The notes: a model not told the origin generated them from the sequence alone. DNA of 64,000 nt from Rutidosis leptorrhynchoides (GCF_046630445.1 NC_092343.1:136331501-136395500), one strand, 5' to 3'. Numbered from the stretch's first letter, positions 22,714-35,867 are shown. Numbers and translations: made by a program.

Positions 22714-24345
22714 ATGGGTAAATCATCGGGTGGGAAGAAGAAAAAACAGGTTCAATTGGCTCCTAGGGTTTTGAGGAATCGCAAAATTGGTGTTACTGAC
22801 GTCGATAATCAACCCGGAAATAGTCAAAACGAAACATTGGTGCCACCGGAAAACTCTCAGGTTAATAACCTTGATGCGAATTTTGACGATCAAGGGGTGA
22901 AGGATAATAGAAGTGTGTATACGGCTTCGGATTCGTCTGAAGATGAATCTACTTCACAACAGGCTGATTATAATGTTGAGTCACCTAGGGTTAATCATGT
23001 TTCTGGTAGTGACAATCGTTGTGATCAATCTCCTAGGGTTTCCACTACAGCGACAGAAAAGGGGGCGTATTTTACCCTGGGAACTGAACATGTCACAGGT
23101 AAGGAGTTTAAGACTACTTCTGTGAATTTGAATATGAATGATGATACTAATGTCCAGACAGCAAAAACGGATCCTTTGATGTCTTATTTGCATGCTGCTT
23201 CCAGTTCTGTTAAGAAACCAAAGATAAACTTTCGTCTTTTGGAATCGAATACTAAGTTGGAAGAGGGGATAGATGTGGAACTGCCATTATCTTCAGTTAT
23301 GGAGGCTTCTGCGAGGTATTCTAATACTTTGTACGGATATTTTCTTGGCAAGAGACTTGCTTTTCCAGTGGTGCAACATTATGTTTTGAATGCATGGAAG
23401 AAGTTTGGGATTGAGAAAGCAATGATGAACGCCAAGGGTTTTTACTTCTTTAAGTTCTCCTCTGAATCTGGTATGATTGACGTGTTAGAGCATGGTCCAT
23501 GGATGATTCGAACGGTCCCTATTATTCTTAATAAATGGTCGCCTAATGTGTCGTTGACGAAAGAAGATTTGACTAAGATTCCCGTATGGTTAAAACTGTA
23601 TGATGTTCCTTTAGCTGGGTTCACTGAAGATGGTCTAAGTGTCATTGCCTCTAAGATTGGAAGACCTATGTTGCTAGACTCTTATACGAGCACAATGTGT
23701 GCGGAATCATGGGGAAGGCCGAACTATGCTCGTGCCATGGTGGAAGTGGATGCCAAATCTGAGTTAAAGGAAAAGCTAACTGTGGCTACTCCGAACATTG
23801 AGGGAAAAGGTAAAACTATTGATGTGGTTACGGTTGAATATGAGTGGATACCTCCACGATGTTCGTGTTGTAAGGTATTCGGTCATAAAGATGTTCAATG
23901 CCCGAAGTCGGTCCAGGTAAAGGAAGTGGAAGCGCCTAAGACTGATGATGGTTTCAAGCTGTTCTATAAGCGTAAATCTAAAGGTATAAATGTTGGGAAC
24001 CCTAAACAGCCACCTGTTGAAGGATTTGCAGTGGGTAAACAAAAACAAAAGGTGATCTATAGGGTCAAACAACCTGATGCAATTAAGAAAATGGATACAA
24101 ATAAATCGGGTGAACCGAGTGGGCTGAAAAACAAAGATGAAACGGGTTCAAAAGAGATTCACTTGGAAAATGCCTTTGATGCCCTTAATAATATTGATGA
24201 GAATCTTCCCGCGACTAAGACAATCGAGTTGAATCTTATTGATGAAGAAAGCGATGTTGATCCAGATTTGAATGATACTGCTCAATTTATGGCTCATGGA
24301 TTATCTGAGGGGGCAAGCACTCCCGATGTCACAGGTATCCAATGA
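22714..24345 (+). CDS. LINE ORF1 (RNA-binding, zinc knuckle)
   Basis: ATG at 22714 (MGKSSGGKKKK) gives 543 residues. The N-terminus is basic, followed by an acidic/Ser-rich disordered stretch. Residues about 170-340 form a DUF4283-like fold (GYFLGKRLAFPVVQHYVLNAW, EHGPWMIRTVPIILNKWSP, IPVWLKLYDVP). A CCHC-type knuckle CSCCKVFGHKDVQCP lies near residue 385, then an unstructured tail. Such proteins coat LINE RNA to form the ribonucleoprotein used in retrotransposition. The frame is intact. An in-frame GTG at 22651 exists, but the ATG matches the family N-terminus better. Its stop overlaps the ORF2 start (ATGA). Confidence 0.85.
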   Translation: MGKSSGGKKKKQVQLAPRVLRNRKIGVTDVDNQPGNSQNETLVPPENSQVNNLDANFDDQGVKDNRSVYTASDSSEDESTSQQADYNVESPRVNHVSGSDNRCDQSPRVSTTATEKGAYFTLGTEHVTGKEFKTTSVNLNMNDDTNVQTAKTDPLMSYLHAASSSVKKPKINFRLLESNTKLEEGIDVELPLSSVMEASARYSNTLYGYFLGKRLAFPVVQHYVLNAWKKFGIEKAMMNAKGFYFFKFSSESGMIDVLEHGPWMIRTVPIILNKWSPNVSLTKEDLTKIPVWLKLYDVPLAGFTEDGLSVIASKIGRPMLLDSYTSTMCAESWGRPNYARAMVEVDAKSELKEKLTVATPNIEGKGKTIDVVTVEYEWIPPRCSCCKVFGHKDVQCPKSVQVKEVEAPKTDDGFKLFYKRKSKGINVGNPKQPPVEGFAVGKQKQKVIYRVKQPDAIKKMDTNKSGEPSGLKNKDETGSKEIHLENAFDALNNIDENLPATKTIELNLIDEESDVDPDLNDTAQFMAHGLSEGASTPDVTGIQ

Positions 24346-27300
24346 TTAGTTTCGCTTCGTGGAATATTAGGGGTTTGAACCGCATCCCAAAACAAAATGA
24401 GGTTCATGAAGTGGTTACGGGTAATAATCTTTGCATTTGTGCTATTTTGGAATCCCATGTTGTTAGTAAGAAGTTAAACAATATTTGTTCGACTGTGTTT
24501 CCTCATTGGAGCTGGAGTTCTAACAGTAGCTCATGTGAGCGAGGCACTAGGATAATCTTGGGGTGGGATCCTGATATTGTTCAAGTGATGATTCTTGCTT
24601 CTTCTGATCAGGTTATTCATTGCCAAGTCAGGATGTTACAAGATAACAGAGATATGTTTGTTTCTGTTATCTATGCTTCAAATAATCACATGCATCGTAG
24701 GAGTCTTTGGCGGGATCTGTCAATGCATAATCGATTCGTTGGTCCTTATCCATGGGTTCTCTTGGGGGATTTTAATGCTTCCTTATATATTGATGACTCT
24801 TCTTCTGGTTCTTCTCGAATGACAATTGCTATGAGGGAATTCAAAGAGTGCGTCGATGATATTTGTGTGACTGATGTCAATCCCACTGGATTGCATTTTA
24901 CATGGAATCAGAGGCCTAATTCCAACTCGGGCATTCTTAAAAAGATTGATCGTATAATGGCGAACGAAGCTTTCATGACCGAGTTTACCAACGCCTATGC
25001 CATTTTTCAACCGTACAGGATCTCTGATCACTGCCCATCGGTGTTGAAGTTTCCTAGTGTGATTTCTAATCGTCCAAAACCTTTTCGCTTCAGCAACTAT
25101 TTAGTGTTTAAAGAGGAATTCAAGCAAATCGTGACTGATGGTTGGGGAGCGACTATTGATGGTCACAATATGTTCAAGGTGGTCAAAAAGTTAAGAAGTT
25201 TAAAGAAGCCCCTTAGAAAACTCATGTGGTCAAAAGGTGATTTGCACGATAATGTTATTCGTTGTAGAAAGGAGCTTGATGAAGCTCAGATTGCCCTGGA
25301 TGCCAATCCTGCGGATGTGGTTTCTCGTGAGAATGCTAGTCGTGCTCTTAAACATTTTACAGAAGCAAGCTTAGAGGAAGAGAGGTTTTTAAAACAAAAA
25401 TCTAAGATTGAATGGCTAAGAGTCGGTGACTGTAACTCTGGTTACTTTCACAAGGTGATCAAAGGTAGAACACACCGTAGTCGAATTCAGGCGCTGATAG
25501 ATGGTGACGGTTGTATCATTGAGGGTCTAGCTGTCCCGAATAAAATTGTTGCTCACTTTGAGAATTTTCTTGGTACGGCTAATGTTTGCTCTCCTATATC
25601 ACAACCTGCTTCCCTATTTACCAATCGGTTATCTGCTGATGTGGCTAACCATATGGTTCGTTCAGTAACGGCTACTGAGATCAAGGATGCGATATTTGAT
25701 ATTGGAGAAATTAAATCCCCGGGTCCTGATGGCTACACTTCTGCTTTCTTTAAGAACTCGTGGGAGATTGTTGGTTCTGATGTGGTTGCTGCGGTTGCGG
25801 ACTTCTTTAATAATGGTCAGCTACTTACTGAATTAAATCATACTATCATTGCCTTATTGCCGAAAGTTGCAACCCCGGCGAAGGTTACAGATTACAGGCC
25901 GATCTCCTGCTGTAACGTTATTTATAAATGTATCAGTAAAATTATCACTAACCGCATTAAATCGAGTCTAGATATGTTGATAAGTGATAACCAGTCAGCT
26001 TTTATTCCGGGTCGGCGAATATCAGATAATATTTTGCTTACCCAAGAGCTCATGAAGAATTATCATCTTGATAGAGGTATTCCGCGTTGTGCCTTTAAAG
26101 TTGACATTCAGAAAGCATATGATACTGTCGACTGGAATTTCTTAGAGTCGATTCTGCATTGCTTCGGATTTCATAATACTATGGTGAAATGGAGACGACT
26201 TCCTTCTCTATTAATATCAATGGGGAGCTCCACGGTTTTTTCAAAAGTAAACGGGGTTTGAGACAAGGAGACCCGATTTCTCCTTATCTTTTTACTCTTG
26301 TTATGGAGGTGCTCTCGTTGATGCTAAAACGGAATATTAGCCGGGCAGGTGACTTTCAGTACCATCCTAAATGTAGTAAGCAACACATTGTAAATCTATG
26401 CTTTGCTGATGACTTGTTCTTATTCTCGCATGCTGATATCGACTCTGTTCGTATTATTTCCGATGCCCTTGAGGAATTTAAATCTTGTTCGGGGTTGGTG
26501 CCTAGTCTTCCTAAGAGCACCGCATTTTTTGCTAACGTTAGCCAGGTTGTAAAGCATCAGATTCTGGATTTACTCCCTTTTGAAGAGGGATCTCTCCCGG
26601 TTCGTTACCTTGGGGTTCCTCTTGTTTCTTCTCGCTTATTACATCGAGACTGTAAAGTTCTTATTGAGAGAGTGAAGCACAAGATAGATGATTGGAAAAA
26701 TAAATCTTTATCTTTTGCTGGGCGTGTGCAACTTATCATCTCAGTGCTTTATTCTATGCAGGTTTATTGGTCGGGTGTTTTTATTTTGCCTGCATCCGTG
26801 ATCAAAGACATCGAAAAACTGTTAAGGGGTTTCTTGTGGTGCCAAGGGGATATGAAAAAAGGGAAGGCCAAGGTAAAATGGTCTGATTTGTGTCTTCCGA
26901 AATCTGAAGGAGGTCTTGGGTTTAAGAGCCTTAAAATGTGGAATGTTGCTCTCATGTCTTACCATATTTGGAGTCTTATTGCAAATAAGCAATCCCTTTG
27001 GGTTAAGTGGGTGCATTCTTACCATTTAGTGGGGCGCCATTTTTGGGAGGTTGATGTTAAATCCACCTCTTGTTGGAGCTGGCGAAAACTTCTTAGCATT
27101 CGAGGTATCATTCGGCCGTTTATTAGACATATTATCGGGAATGGCCAATCAACTTCTGCTTGGTTCGATTGGTGGTGCGAACATGGCCCGTTGGATCTTA
27201 AGATTTCTAGACGCCAAATTTTTAACGCGGGTTTTGATCACAATACTCGAGTGTGCAGTTTGGTTAATGACACAGGGTGGACATGGCCATCGGAATGGGG

Positions 27301-27955
27301 TCAGATTATTCCTTTCGATACTTCTATCTCATTGTCTCATGATCATGATTTTATGAAGTGGATCGATTCGGATGGTGTTGCTCATCAGTTTTCGGTTGGA
27401 TCTGTCTGGCATTCGATTAGGCCAAAAGCTCCTGTTGTCCCATGGTTTAATCTTGTTTGGTCCCCTCATTGCATTCCCCGTCACGCGTTTCTGTTATGGC
27501 TTGTCATGGGTCAGAAACTGAAAACTCAGGATAGGCTTCGCTCGTGGGATTTACAACATCATAGGGGGGCTGTGGTGTGCTCGTTATGCAACATGGTTAT
27601 GGATTCTCATGATCATTTATTTTTTGAGTGTGCTTTCTCGTCGCAGGTTTGGTCCAAAGTGCAGCCTTTAATTCCGATTCCTATTAATTCTTCTAGCTGG
27701 AAGTTGGCTCGTGATGTGTTATCGCCAGTTGCTCACAAAAAAGTGGCCCGTGTTGTCGTTTCAAAGCTTTTGTATGCTGCTGCTATATATTTTCTGTGGC
27801 AAGAGCGAAACAATCGGATTTTCAAAAGACCCAAACGTTCAAGTGATCAAGTCTTTGATGTCATTTTTTCCACTGTTCGTTTAAAGTTGCTTTCGATCAA
27901 GTTTAAAGATTCTCTTCAATCGCAGCTTTTAAAGGATACATGGAAGATCCCATAA
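24342..27955 (+). pseudogene. LINE ORF2 (endonuclease and reverse transcriptase), frameshifted
   Basis: The start ATG at 24342-24344 overlaps the ORF1 stop. An apurinic-type endonuclease occupies the first 240 residues (SFASWNIRGLNR, ILESHV, LGDFNAS, RISDHCPS). The reverse transcriptase follows (SPGPDGYTSAFFKNSW, DYRPISCCNVIYKCISKII, FIPGRRISDNILLTQEL). Near 26185-26210 a small deletion shifts the frame: the first frame stops at 26259-26261 and the second (from 26189) continues with GLRQGDPISPYLF, the catalytic FADDLFLFSHAD and a zf-RVT domain (RHAFLLWLVMGQK, CSLC...HLFFEC). RT is split just before the RQGDP motif, so the copy is inactive in cis. Confidence 0.9.
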
Positions 27956-28635
27956 GCTGCGCTAGTTTGTGCTTGCTAGTGTTCTAGCTGTTTATTAGGC
28001 CGTGTCTGGTTGTTTGTTTGGTTTGCTCGAGCCTGCGTGCTTGTTGTTTTGGTTTTGCGTTTGCTGGTCTTTTATGGTGGTTTTGAGGCTTGTCTCTTAA
28101 CCTCTAACTTATTTTGTTTCATTCTTTATTCTTTTATAAAATTCACCGGGTATAACCCTTTACCCAAAAAAAAAATAAGTTAAAAACATCAAGAACACAA
28201 AATCTAGTGATTTTAGAAAGTTACCCAAATGAGATGAAGTTGGTACCAAAATGAAGAGGATGAAGAGAGGATCACGAATATGTAATTTATTTGGTTGCTA
28301 GCTCCCTAATCCGGATTTAGATGATGAATGAATGAGAAAGAAAATTGGGTGTGTGTGTTCTTGCTAGAGAGAAAGAGAGAGAGAGATGAAGATGAAATGA
28401 ATGGGTGAAAGGGGTTTGACCCTTTGACCTAGTCAAGGGTTTGATCCCTTGTCAAGTTTAGTCCCTCAACTTTCGCTCGGGTGCGGGAATTACCTAAACG
28501 AGATAATTTAAAACGCGTATCAACGGGAGATGTTATAAACATATAACGGATTTTATATTAGTATAACGGAAAAATAAATGGAAAAAGGCGGGATGTTACA
28601 TTACCTACTCCTTAAAAGAAATTTCGTCCCGAAAT

Positions 28636-31600
28636 TTAAGTAGGCGTAGTAGTCGTTGTTTCTTCCTCGAGATCTCGCGTTTCCGAATTCACGAATAGGT
28701 GAGGATACTTCCTTTGCATTTGATCTTGTCTTTCCCAAGTGAACTCGGGTCCTCTTTTGGCATTCCAACGAACCTTGACAATCGGAATTCGGCTTTGTTT
28801 CAATGTCTTGACGGAGGTGTCCACAATTTTAACCGGTTCCTCCACAAAATGAAGCTTGTCATCAATAGTAAGTTCCTCAAGAGGGATGACGATATCGGGT
28901 TCGGCAAGACACTTTTTCAAGTTAGATACATGGAAGGTAGGATGAACGGAGTTCAATTGAGGCGGAAGATTTAAACGATAAGCAACGGTTCCAATACGCT
29001 CCAAGATTTCGAAAGGACCAATATACCGCGGATTTAGCTTCCCGCGTTTCCCAAAACGGATTACACCTTTCCAAGGCGCGACTTTTAACATTACTCGGTC
29101 ACCGACTTGAAATTCAAGATCGTTGCGTCGTTTGTCGGTATAGCTCTTTTGACGACTTCGGGCCGTCCTAAGCCTATCTCGGATTTGAACGATTTTCTCG
29201 GTGGTTTCGTGAATGAGTTCGGGTCCGGTGATTTGCACGTCGCCTACCTCGGCCCAACAAAGAGGTGAACGACATTTGCGGCCATATAGCGCTTCAAAGG
29301 GTGCGGCTTTAATACTCGCGTGATAACTATTGTTATAAGAGAACTCGGCGAGAGGTAAGTGCTTGTCCCAAGCTTTTCCGAAATCAACCACGCAAGCTCG
29401 TAACATGTCCTCTAAGGTTTGGATCGTACGTTCGCTTTGTCCATCGGTTTGAGGATGATATGCGGTGCTCATGTCTAAACGCGTTCCCAACGCTTCTTGC
29501 AATGTACGCCAAAATCTAGAAACGAAACGGCCATCTCGGTCGGAGATAATGGATAAAGGTACACCGTGTCGGGCTACGATTTCCTTAATGTAAAGTTGTG
29601 CAAGTTTCTCCATTTTGTCCGTTTCCTTCATGGCCAGGAAGTGTGCGGATTTGGTGAGACGGTCAACAATAACCCAAATGGTATCATAACCGCCCGTCGT
29701 TTTTGGTAGTTTGGTGATAAAATCCATCGTTATCCTTTCCCACTTCCATTGCGGAATCTCGGGTTGTCGAAGTAGTCCGGACGGTCTTTGGTGTTCGGCT
29801 TTGACTTTGGAACATGTCAAACACTTGGAAACATAAGTAGCTACGTCCCTTTTGATGTTCGGCCACCAATATAGCTGTTTAAGGTCGTGGTACATCTTAT
29901 TGGCACCGGGGTGAATCGAGTATCGTGACTTATGGGCTTCATCTAAAATAAGGCTTCGTAGGTCCCCATAACTAGGCACCCAAATTCTTCCGGCGAAATA
30001 TCGGAGTCCGGTCTCCCTAATTTCGAATCGAGAGACGAGAATGTTCAAGAGCTCGTGTGAAAGGTTTTCATCCTTGAGAGCCTCATCTTGGGCTACCCGA
30101 ATTTGGCTATTAAGGTTTGTGTGGATGGTGATGTTTAAGGCTCGGACACGAAGAGGCACCGCTCTTTCTTTTCGACTTAAGGCATCGGCTACTACATTTG
30201 CCTTCCCGGGATGGTAACGAAGCTCGCAATCGTAATCGTTCAAAGTTTCAATCCACCGTCGTTGTCTCATGTTTAGTTGCTTTTGATCGAAAATGTGTTG
30301 AAGGCTTTTGTGATCGGTGAAGATAGTACTCTTGGTTCCATAAAGATAGTGTCTCCACATTTTAAGTGCAAAGACAACGGCTCCGAGTTCGAGATCATGT
30401 GTCGTATAGTTTCGTTCATGAATTTTGAGTTGTCGAGAAGCATAAGCAATGACTTTCGCTCGTTGCATCAATACACACCCAAAACCATGTTTTGAGGCAT
30501 CGCAATATACAACGAAGTCATCATTGCCTTCGGGAAGTGACAAGATAGGAGCGGTGGTTAGCTTCGTTTTCAAGATTTGGAATGTGGATTCATGTTCGGT
30601 CGCCCAAATGAATTTCTTTCCCTTGTGAGTCAATGCGGTTAGAGGACGTGCAACCAAAGAGAAATTTTCGATGAATCTACGATAGTACCCGGCGAGACCC
30701 AAAAATTGACGAATGTGAGTAGGAGTAGTAGGAGTCTCCCATTTACTAATGGCTTCGATCTTTGTGGGATCGACTTTAATACCTTGGTCACTTACAACAT
30801 GACCAAGAAATTGAACTTCCTTTAACCAAAATTCACACTTGGAGAATTTGGCATAGAGTTGTTCTTGTCTTAAAAGTTCAAGCACAAGTCGGAGATGATG
30901 TTCGTGCTCTTCTTCATTTTTAGAATAGATCAATATGTCATCGATGAACACAATAACGAATTTATCGAGATACGGTTTGCACACGCGGTTCATAAGATCC
31001 ATGAACACCGCCGGTGCGTTAGTGAGACCAAATGGCATGACAAGGAATTCATAACTACCATAACGAGTTCGGAAAGCGGTTTTGGAGACATCTTCCCCCT
31101 TAACCCTCAATTGATGATAACCCGAGCGGAGATCGATTTTCGAATATACACAAGACCCTTGTAGTTGATCAAAGAGGTCATCGATGCGAGGAAGAGGATA
31201 TCGGTTCTTAACCGTCAATTTATTTAGTTCACGATAATCAATGCACATTCGTAGGGATCCGTCTTTCTTTTTAACAAATAAAATCGGAGCGCCCCAAGGT
31301 GAATGGCTAGGTTGGATAAAACCTCGATCAAGTAGTTCTTGGATTTGACTTTGCAATTCTTGCATTTCAGATGGAGCGAGTCTATATGGTGCACGTGCTA
31401 CGGGTGCGGCTCCCGGAATAAGATCGATTTGGAATTCAACCGGTCGATGAGGCGGAAGACCCGGCAATTCGTCGGGAAATACATCGGAATAGTCACTAAC
31501 AATTGGCACATCATCGATGTGCTTCTCATCGGACTCGACTTTCTTAACGTGAGCAAGGATCGCAAAACAACCCTTACGGAGTAGTTTTCTAACTTTAATA

Positions 31601-33135
31601 CACGAAACGAGGTTGAGTCCGGTGCAACTCTTATCGCCATAGACGATCAAAGGTTCACCATTCTCGATAGGAATTCGGATTGCGTTAAGATCACAAAGAA
31701 TGTGAGATTTCGTTTTGACTAACCAATTCATACCGATTATTACATCAAAGCTTCCTAGTTCCATGGGTATCAAGTCAATTTCAAATTCCCTACCCAAAAT
31801 GTTTAACGTACACCCCCGGTAATATGTGTCGGCACTTAATAGTTTTCCGTTAGCCACTTCAATGGTATAAGTGGTATCTAATGGAAGAGGTGGAGTGCTA
31901 AAAGAATGAGTCAAAGTCTTGGATACAAAGCATTTATCGGCACCCGAATCGAATAAGCAAGAGACATAAGAATTGTTGAGAAGAAACGTACCCGTGACTA
32001 GTTCAGTGTCATCCCGGGCTTCCTCGGTGTTTATGTTGAAAGCTCGACCGCGCGTATTGGGGTTATCTTTCCTCTTCGGGCATGCATTTCTATAATGGCC
32101 CGTTTGGCCACATTCATAACAAGTGCCCGTCTTTGGTGCATTGGGCCATTTTCGAGCGACGGGAGTGGCACTTTTACAATCGTTGGCCTTATGACCAATT
32201 CCTTGGCACCGGTGGCAAATTAACTTACTACATTCGCCAAAGTGATGTTTGTTGCATTTGTTGCAAAGAGGTAGGTTCCCGGCATAACCTTTCTTGCCGT
32301 CGGAGGTGTAAGGCTTCTTAGCAAAGTTGTTGTTGCTTGATTGGGAGGGTTCCCACTTTCTTTTGTTGCCGCCCGATTTATCCTCGGCCTTAGGTGCCGA
32401 AACTACGATTTCGTCAACCGTTTCAATTAGTTGGCGAGCCATGTTCATAGCGGCTTGATGGGTAGTGGGTTTGGATGACATCACCCCTTGTTTGATGCTT
32501 TTTGGAAGACCGAGCATGTAGAGCTCAATCCTTTGAGATTCGGGGTTAACAAGATTAGGACACATCAAGGATAGTTCGGCGAAGCGTTGATTATAAGCTT
32601 TAAGATCGTTTCCGACTGCTTTCAAAGCTCTTAGTTCTTCCTCAAGCTTTCGGGTTTCTTCGCGCGGAAAATATTCAACAATCATCTTTTCCTTTAGATC
32701 GGCCCAAGAGAGGGCATGAGCCTCATCGGTACCCACCGATTGAACATAGGTGTTCCACCATGTTAGAGCAATTCCGGAGAAAGTGTGAGTGGAGTATTTG
32801 ACCCTGTCTTGGCCCCGACAACCGCTTATGCTAAAGACGGCTTCCGTTTGCTCAAACCATCGGGTGAGCACGACCGGTCCCCCGGTTCCATCAAAAGTGT
32901 GAGGTTTGCACCCCATGAAAGCTTTATAGGAGCATCTCTCGTTTGAGTTTCTGGCTCCATTGTTGTTGTTGTTGTTGTTGTTGTTGTGGTTGTTATTATT
33001 ATTGTTGTTGGATGAGTGACCGGCCATGGCCGCATCTACGGCGGTAGCTATCATCCGTTCGAGAGCTTGTTCGGGAGTTTCATTTCGGCGTACACGACGA
33101 GGAGCCATTGCTCCTTCAAGACACAAGAATATCAT
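28636..33135 (-). CDS. Element B gag-pol polyprotein (chromovirus)
   Basis: A single intact frame of 1499 residues; the downstream Met of [10 protein letters not shown] (33108) is an equally good start. Order: gag with an Asn-rich stretch (about 45-60), two CCHC knuckles ([14 protein letters not shown] near 307, [14 protein letters not shown] near 340), protease [11 protein letters not shown] (about 393), RT with FIDDILIYS (about 735), RNase [11 protein letters not shown] (about 876), integrase with an HHCC zinc finger and MDFITKLP (about 1137), and a C-terminal chromodomain-like segment ([15 protein letters not shown], about 1450). Gene order RT-IN places it in Ty3/Gypsy; the chromodomain and LTR type suggest the Tekay lineage. 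No frameshift or stop is present. The leader carries a 41-A tract (coding strand). Confidence 0.95.
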   Translation of the reverse strand: MIFLCLEGAMAPRRVRRNETPEQALERMIATAVDAAMAGHSSNNNNNNNHNNNNNNNNNGARNSNERCSYKAFMGCKPHTFDGTGGPVVLTRWFEQTEAVFSISGCRGQDRVKYSTHTFSGIALTWWNTYVQSVGTDEAHALSWADLKEKMIVEYFPREETRKLEEELRALKAVGNDLKAYNQRFAELSLMCPNLVNPESQRIELYMLGLPKSIKQGVMSSKPTTHQAAMNMARQLIETVDEIVVSAPKAEDKSGGNKRKWEPSQSSNNNFAKKPYTSDGKKGYAGNLPLCNKCNKHHFGECSKLICHRCQGIGHKANDCKSATPVARKWPNAPKTGTCYECGQTGHYRNACPKRKDNPNTRGRAFNINTEEARDDTELVTGTFLLNNSYVSCLFDSGADKCFVSKTLTHSFSTPPLPLDTTYTIEVANGKLLSADTYYRGCTLNILGREFEIDLIPMELGSFDVIIGMNWLVKTKSHILCDLNAIRIPIENGEPLIVYGDKSCTGLNLVSCIKVRKLLRKGCFAILAHVKKVESDEKHIDDVPIVSDYSDVFPDELPGLPPHRPVEFQIDLIPGAAPVARAPYRLAPSEMQELQSQIQELLDRGFIQPSHSPWGAPILFVKKKDGSLRMCIDYRELNKLTVKNRYPLPRIDDLFDQLQGSCVYSKIDLRSGYHQLRVKGEDVSKTAFRTRYGSYEFLVMPFGLTNAPAVFMDLMNRVCKPYLDKFVIVFIDDILIYSKNEEEHEHHLRLVLELLRQEQLYAKFSKCEFWLKEVQFLGHVVSDQGIKVDPTKIEAISKWETPTTPTHIRQFLGLAGYYRRFIENFSLVARPLTALTHKGKKFIWATEHESTFQILKTKLTTAPILSLPEGNDDFVVYCDASKHGFGCVLMQRAKVIAYASRQLKIHERNYTTHDLELGAVVFALKMWRHYLYGTKSTIFTDHKSLQHIFDQKQLNMRQRRWIETLNDYDCELRYHPGKANVVADALSRKERAVPLRVRALNITIHTNLNSQIRVAQDEALKDENLSHELLNILVSRFEIRETGLRYFAGRIWVPSYGDLRSLILDEAHKSRYSIHPGANKMYHDLKQLYWWPNIKRDVATYVSKCLTCSKVKAEHQRPSGLLRQPEIPQWKWERITMDFITKLPKTTGGYDTIWVIVDRLTKSAHFLAMKETDKMEKLAQLYIKEIVARHGVPLSIISDRDGRFVSRFWRTLQEALGTRLDMSTAYHPQTDGQSERTIQTLEDMLRACVVDFGKAWDKHLPLAEFSYNNSYHASIKAAPFEALYGRKCRSPLCWAEVGDVQITGPELIHETTEKIVQIRDRLRTARSRQKSYTDKRRNDLEFQVGDRVMLKVAPWKGVIRFGKRGKLNPRYIGPFEILERIGTVAYRLNLPPQLNSVHPTFHVSNLKKCLAEPDIVIPLEELTIDDKLHFVEEPVKIVDTSVKTLKQSRIPIVKVRWNAKRGPEFTWERQDQMQRKYPHLFVNSETRDLEEETTTTTPT

Positions 33136-33189
33136 TGATTAGTATTCTCAATAATACTAACCGTGATATAGAATAAAGATAAAGAGAAG

Positions 33190-33191
<2 letters not shown>

Positions 33192-33232
<41 letters not shown>
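33192..33232. repeat. 41-base poly-T (poly-A on the element B strand)
   Basis: A homopolymer in the leader between primer site and gag of element B; its length is likely to vary between copies and assemblies. Confidence 0.9.
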
Positions 33233-33552
33233 CGACTCGCCTTAAATTCTTTATGTCATAATGTCGGAACGTTCATACGAGTCACCGTAATATAATCCCG
33301 GAAATTATATTACCCTGATTCATATGTGCATTCGACATCATTTCATATAGTCAAGGTGGCGTGTCAATCAAATTAAACAACGTGAGATTAAGATGAACTA
33401 GGAGTAGATATGAGTAGAAACGTTCGAGTATAAATGCACAAGTAGTCAAGTAATTCCTACTTCAAGTCTATATGCCGGTTGTAGTCTAGACTCACCAATG
33501 TACCCTATGACTCGGGGTTGACACTAATGAACTCTAAATCCCTACAACCAAC

Positions 33553-33564
33553 GCTCTGATACCA
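33553..33564 (-). promoter_or_regulatory. Primer-binding site of element B
   Basis: The minus strand reads TGGTATCAGAGC, a perfect initiator-Met tRNA primer site, two bases inside the 5' LTR. Confidence 0.9.
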
Positions 33565-33566
33565 TC

Positions 33567-35862
33567 TGTAGCGACCCGACCAAATCATGTTTGACGGCGC
33601 CGTCTACTTAGGTCCCGTTACGTGGTCATAAGTCTTTAAGACAAAGTTTGACCAAAATATGTCGCCTTCATTTCAAAATAAAGATTGTTCCCAAAGTTTA
33701 CAAGAATTGTTCAACCAATAGTTAAGTTACAACGTTATAATACGAATGAAATCTAGGCGACACGGTTTAAAGTAAAGTCAAAAGACGCTCCATGAAATGC
33801 ACATATACTCGACATCCAATGCAAGTATCAAATAATGAGCGGAAGCATGTATCATGTATCGTTCAAGGACCTGAGAAAAACATAGAAATCTGTCAACGAA
33901 AACGTTGGTGAAATCATAGGTTTAAGTAAGTAAGTACAAGTGAACCACAAGATTTGCATCAATGAAATAATAGTAATACATTCCAAAAGTTTGTTTCACG
34001 AGCACCCAATTATCAAAGCTTAACATTCCTTCCATTGTATACCCCATCACTTAGTGCTAGAACAAACACTGATTCTCGAAAATATATTTCATCCGTAGAC
34101 GGTAGCGAACCGTCAAGGATGAGGGTTGTCAACCCATATGGCCATATAACATAAGTTCTCGCTTACACCCGGCAAGTGTAACTAATGATAATCGAATTGA
34201 GGATTTTGTTCTAAACTCGTATGTAGAATGTTTGTTTTCCCGTTCTTGTGTTCACTTAGTTCAAAAGAATCGTTTATGTTTTCTCATCCCAATATAAGTT
34301 CAAAAAGAGTAAAAGTGGGACTATGATCTCACCTTGAGTGCACGAGTAGTAAAGTACTTCACAAAATAACGTGTGCGAAGGATAGTGCTAGTCTTGACCT
34401 AAACAAATAGGTCGTATCAATAACGGTAAACACGATAGGTCAAAGATGTTCAATTAGTCCTATGGCTCGTTACGACTCGATTATTTAGCATGTGAAATCA
34501 AATTGCCAAGTTTCATGCAAGATACAAGTATATAAACAAGTTAGGAAGGTTGCATAATCATTTGGTTAAGTTTGACAAAAAGTCAAACTTTGGTCGGTCA
34601 AAGTCAACGAAAGTCAACACGTTCGGGTCGGGTCCCGAACTATTTTTCTGAGGTTTTTATTCATATATAAGCATGTTAGAACAAGTCTCATGTGAATCGG
34701 AGGTCTAGAACATGGCAAACATTTTTGATAAAATGGAAAAGTTGGACAGAATCTGGACAAGGCAAATGTCGCGCCGCGGCAAGGGGTGTCGCGCCGCGAC
34801 ATAACACATGGTCTGGTGTCAGGTCGTTTTCAAGGTTCAAGTCTTGGTCAAAACTTCAAACAAACGCAAAACGCAAACCGCAAACAATTAGAAGACGTAT
34901 CTTATACCGTTGGAAAGCTCTTTTGACAAGGAACACAACTAAACACAAATCCTCAAACAAAAACATCATTTACAACAATCAAATTCTCGTCATGTGATCA
35001 ATAAACGCTCATCTCAAAGCCTCAAGTTCATCAATATGCATTTTAAGTTCCGGGAATCCAATTTACACATATGATATGCCGTTTTGAAGGTAATGAAGCA
35101 TACATTACAACTAATCACTAACAATTAACATTCCATGGCATTCAAGCATCCAAAAATTCATTTCAAGAACTAGCAAACCCTAGTCAAGCAACACCAAAAT
35201 CAATAATCACGTTTTTGAAGTTTCTTTGATCAATCTATATATCAACATGAAGCTAATGATGCTAGTAACACTTTTAAAACATCAACTTTCAACATCTAAC
35301 AACATATGATCATCCAAAATTCAAGAACAACACACCAAAATTCAAGTTCATGCTAGTTACACTAAAACAACGAGATCGAGCATATAAATCATATATTCAT
35401 GTTAGACTTGAGCCATAGACACTAATTAACACTTTTATAAGTTAAAAACATCAAGAACACAAAATCTAGTGATTTTAGAAAGTTACCCAAATGAGATGAA
35501 GTTGGTACCAAAATGAAGAGGATGAAGAGAGGATCACGAATATGTAATTTATTTGGTTGCTAGCTCCCTAATCCGGATTTAGATGATGAATGAATGAGAA
35601 AGAAAATTGGGTGTGTGTGTTCTTGCTAGAGAGAAAGAGAGAGAGAGATGAAGATGAAATGAATGGGTGAAAGGGGTTTGACCCTTTGACCTAGTCAAGG
35701 GTTTGATCCCTTGTCAAGTTTAGTCCCTCAACTTTCGCTCGGGTGCGGGAATTACCTAAACGAGATAATTTAAAACGCGTATCAACGGGAGATGTTATAA
35801 ACATATAACGGATTTTATATTAGTATAACGGAAAAATAAATGGAAAAAGGCGGGATGTTACA
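33567..35862 (-). repeat. 5' LTR of element B
   Basis: 2296 bp. On the element strand TGTAACATCCCG...GGTCGCTACA. The open frames seen at 34614-34997 and their twins at 21711-22094 are LTR sequence, not genes. Confidence 0.95.
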
Positions 35863-35867
35863 TGTTT

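Larger units (their letters stand above)
22549..28174 (+). mobile_element. L1-type LINE, full length, with 15-bp target duplication
   Basis: The 5.6-kb element is bounded by ATAAGTTAAAAACAT at 22534-22548 and 28175-28189 and ends in a run of about ten A residues. The 5' leader (165 nt), ORF1 and ORF2 are present. ORF2 carries a frameshift, so this copy is not autonomous. It inserted into the 3' LTR of the very young element B and is therefore the youngest insertion of the nest. Confidence 0.95.
20664..28600 (-). repeat. 3' LTR of element B, split by a LINE
   Basis: The LTR occupies 20664-22548 and 28190-28600. The two pieces add up to 2296 bp, exactly the length of the other LTR. It contains a GC-rich palindromic spot, GTCGCGCCGCG, at about 21863-21896. 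Confidence 0.95.
20664..35862 (-). mobile_element. Element B: young Ty3 chromovirus (Tekay-like)
   Basis: TSD TGTTT lies on both sides (20659-20663, 35863-35867). LTRs are 2296 bp each (20664-28600 minus the LINE; 33567-35862), TG...CA, with only two differences visible by eye. The iMet primer site GCTCTGATACCA (plus strand, 33553-33564) lies next to the 5' LTR, and a single intact polyprotein ORF occupies the interior. Without the LINE the element is about 9.56 kb. Intact ORF plus near-identical LTRs mean a very recent insertion, possibly still active. Confidence 0.95.
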
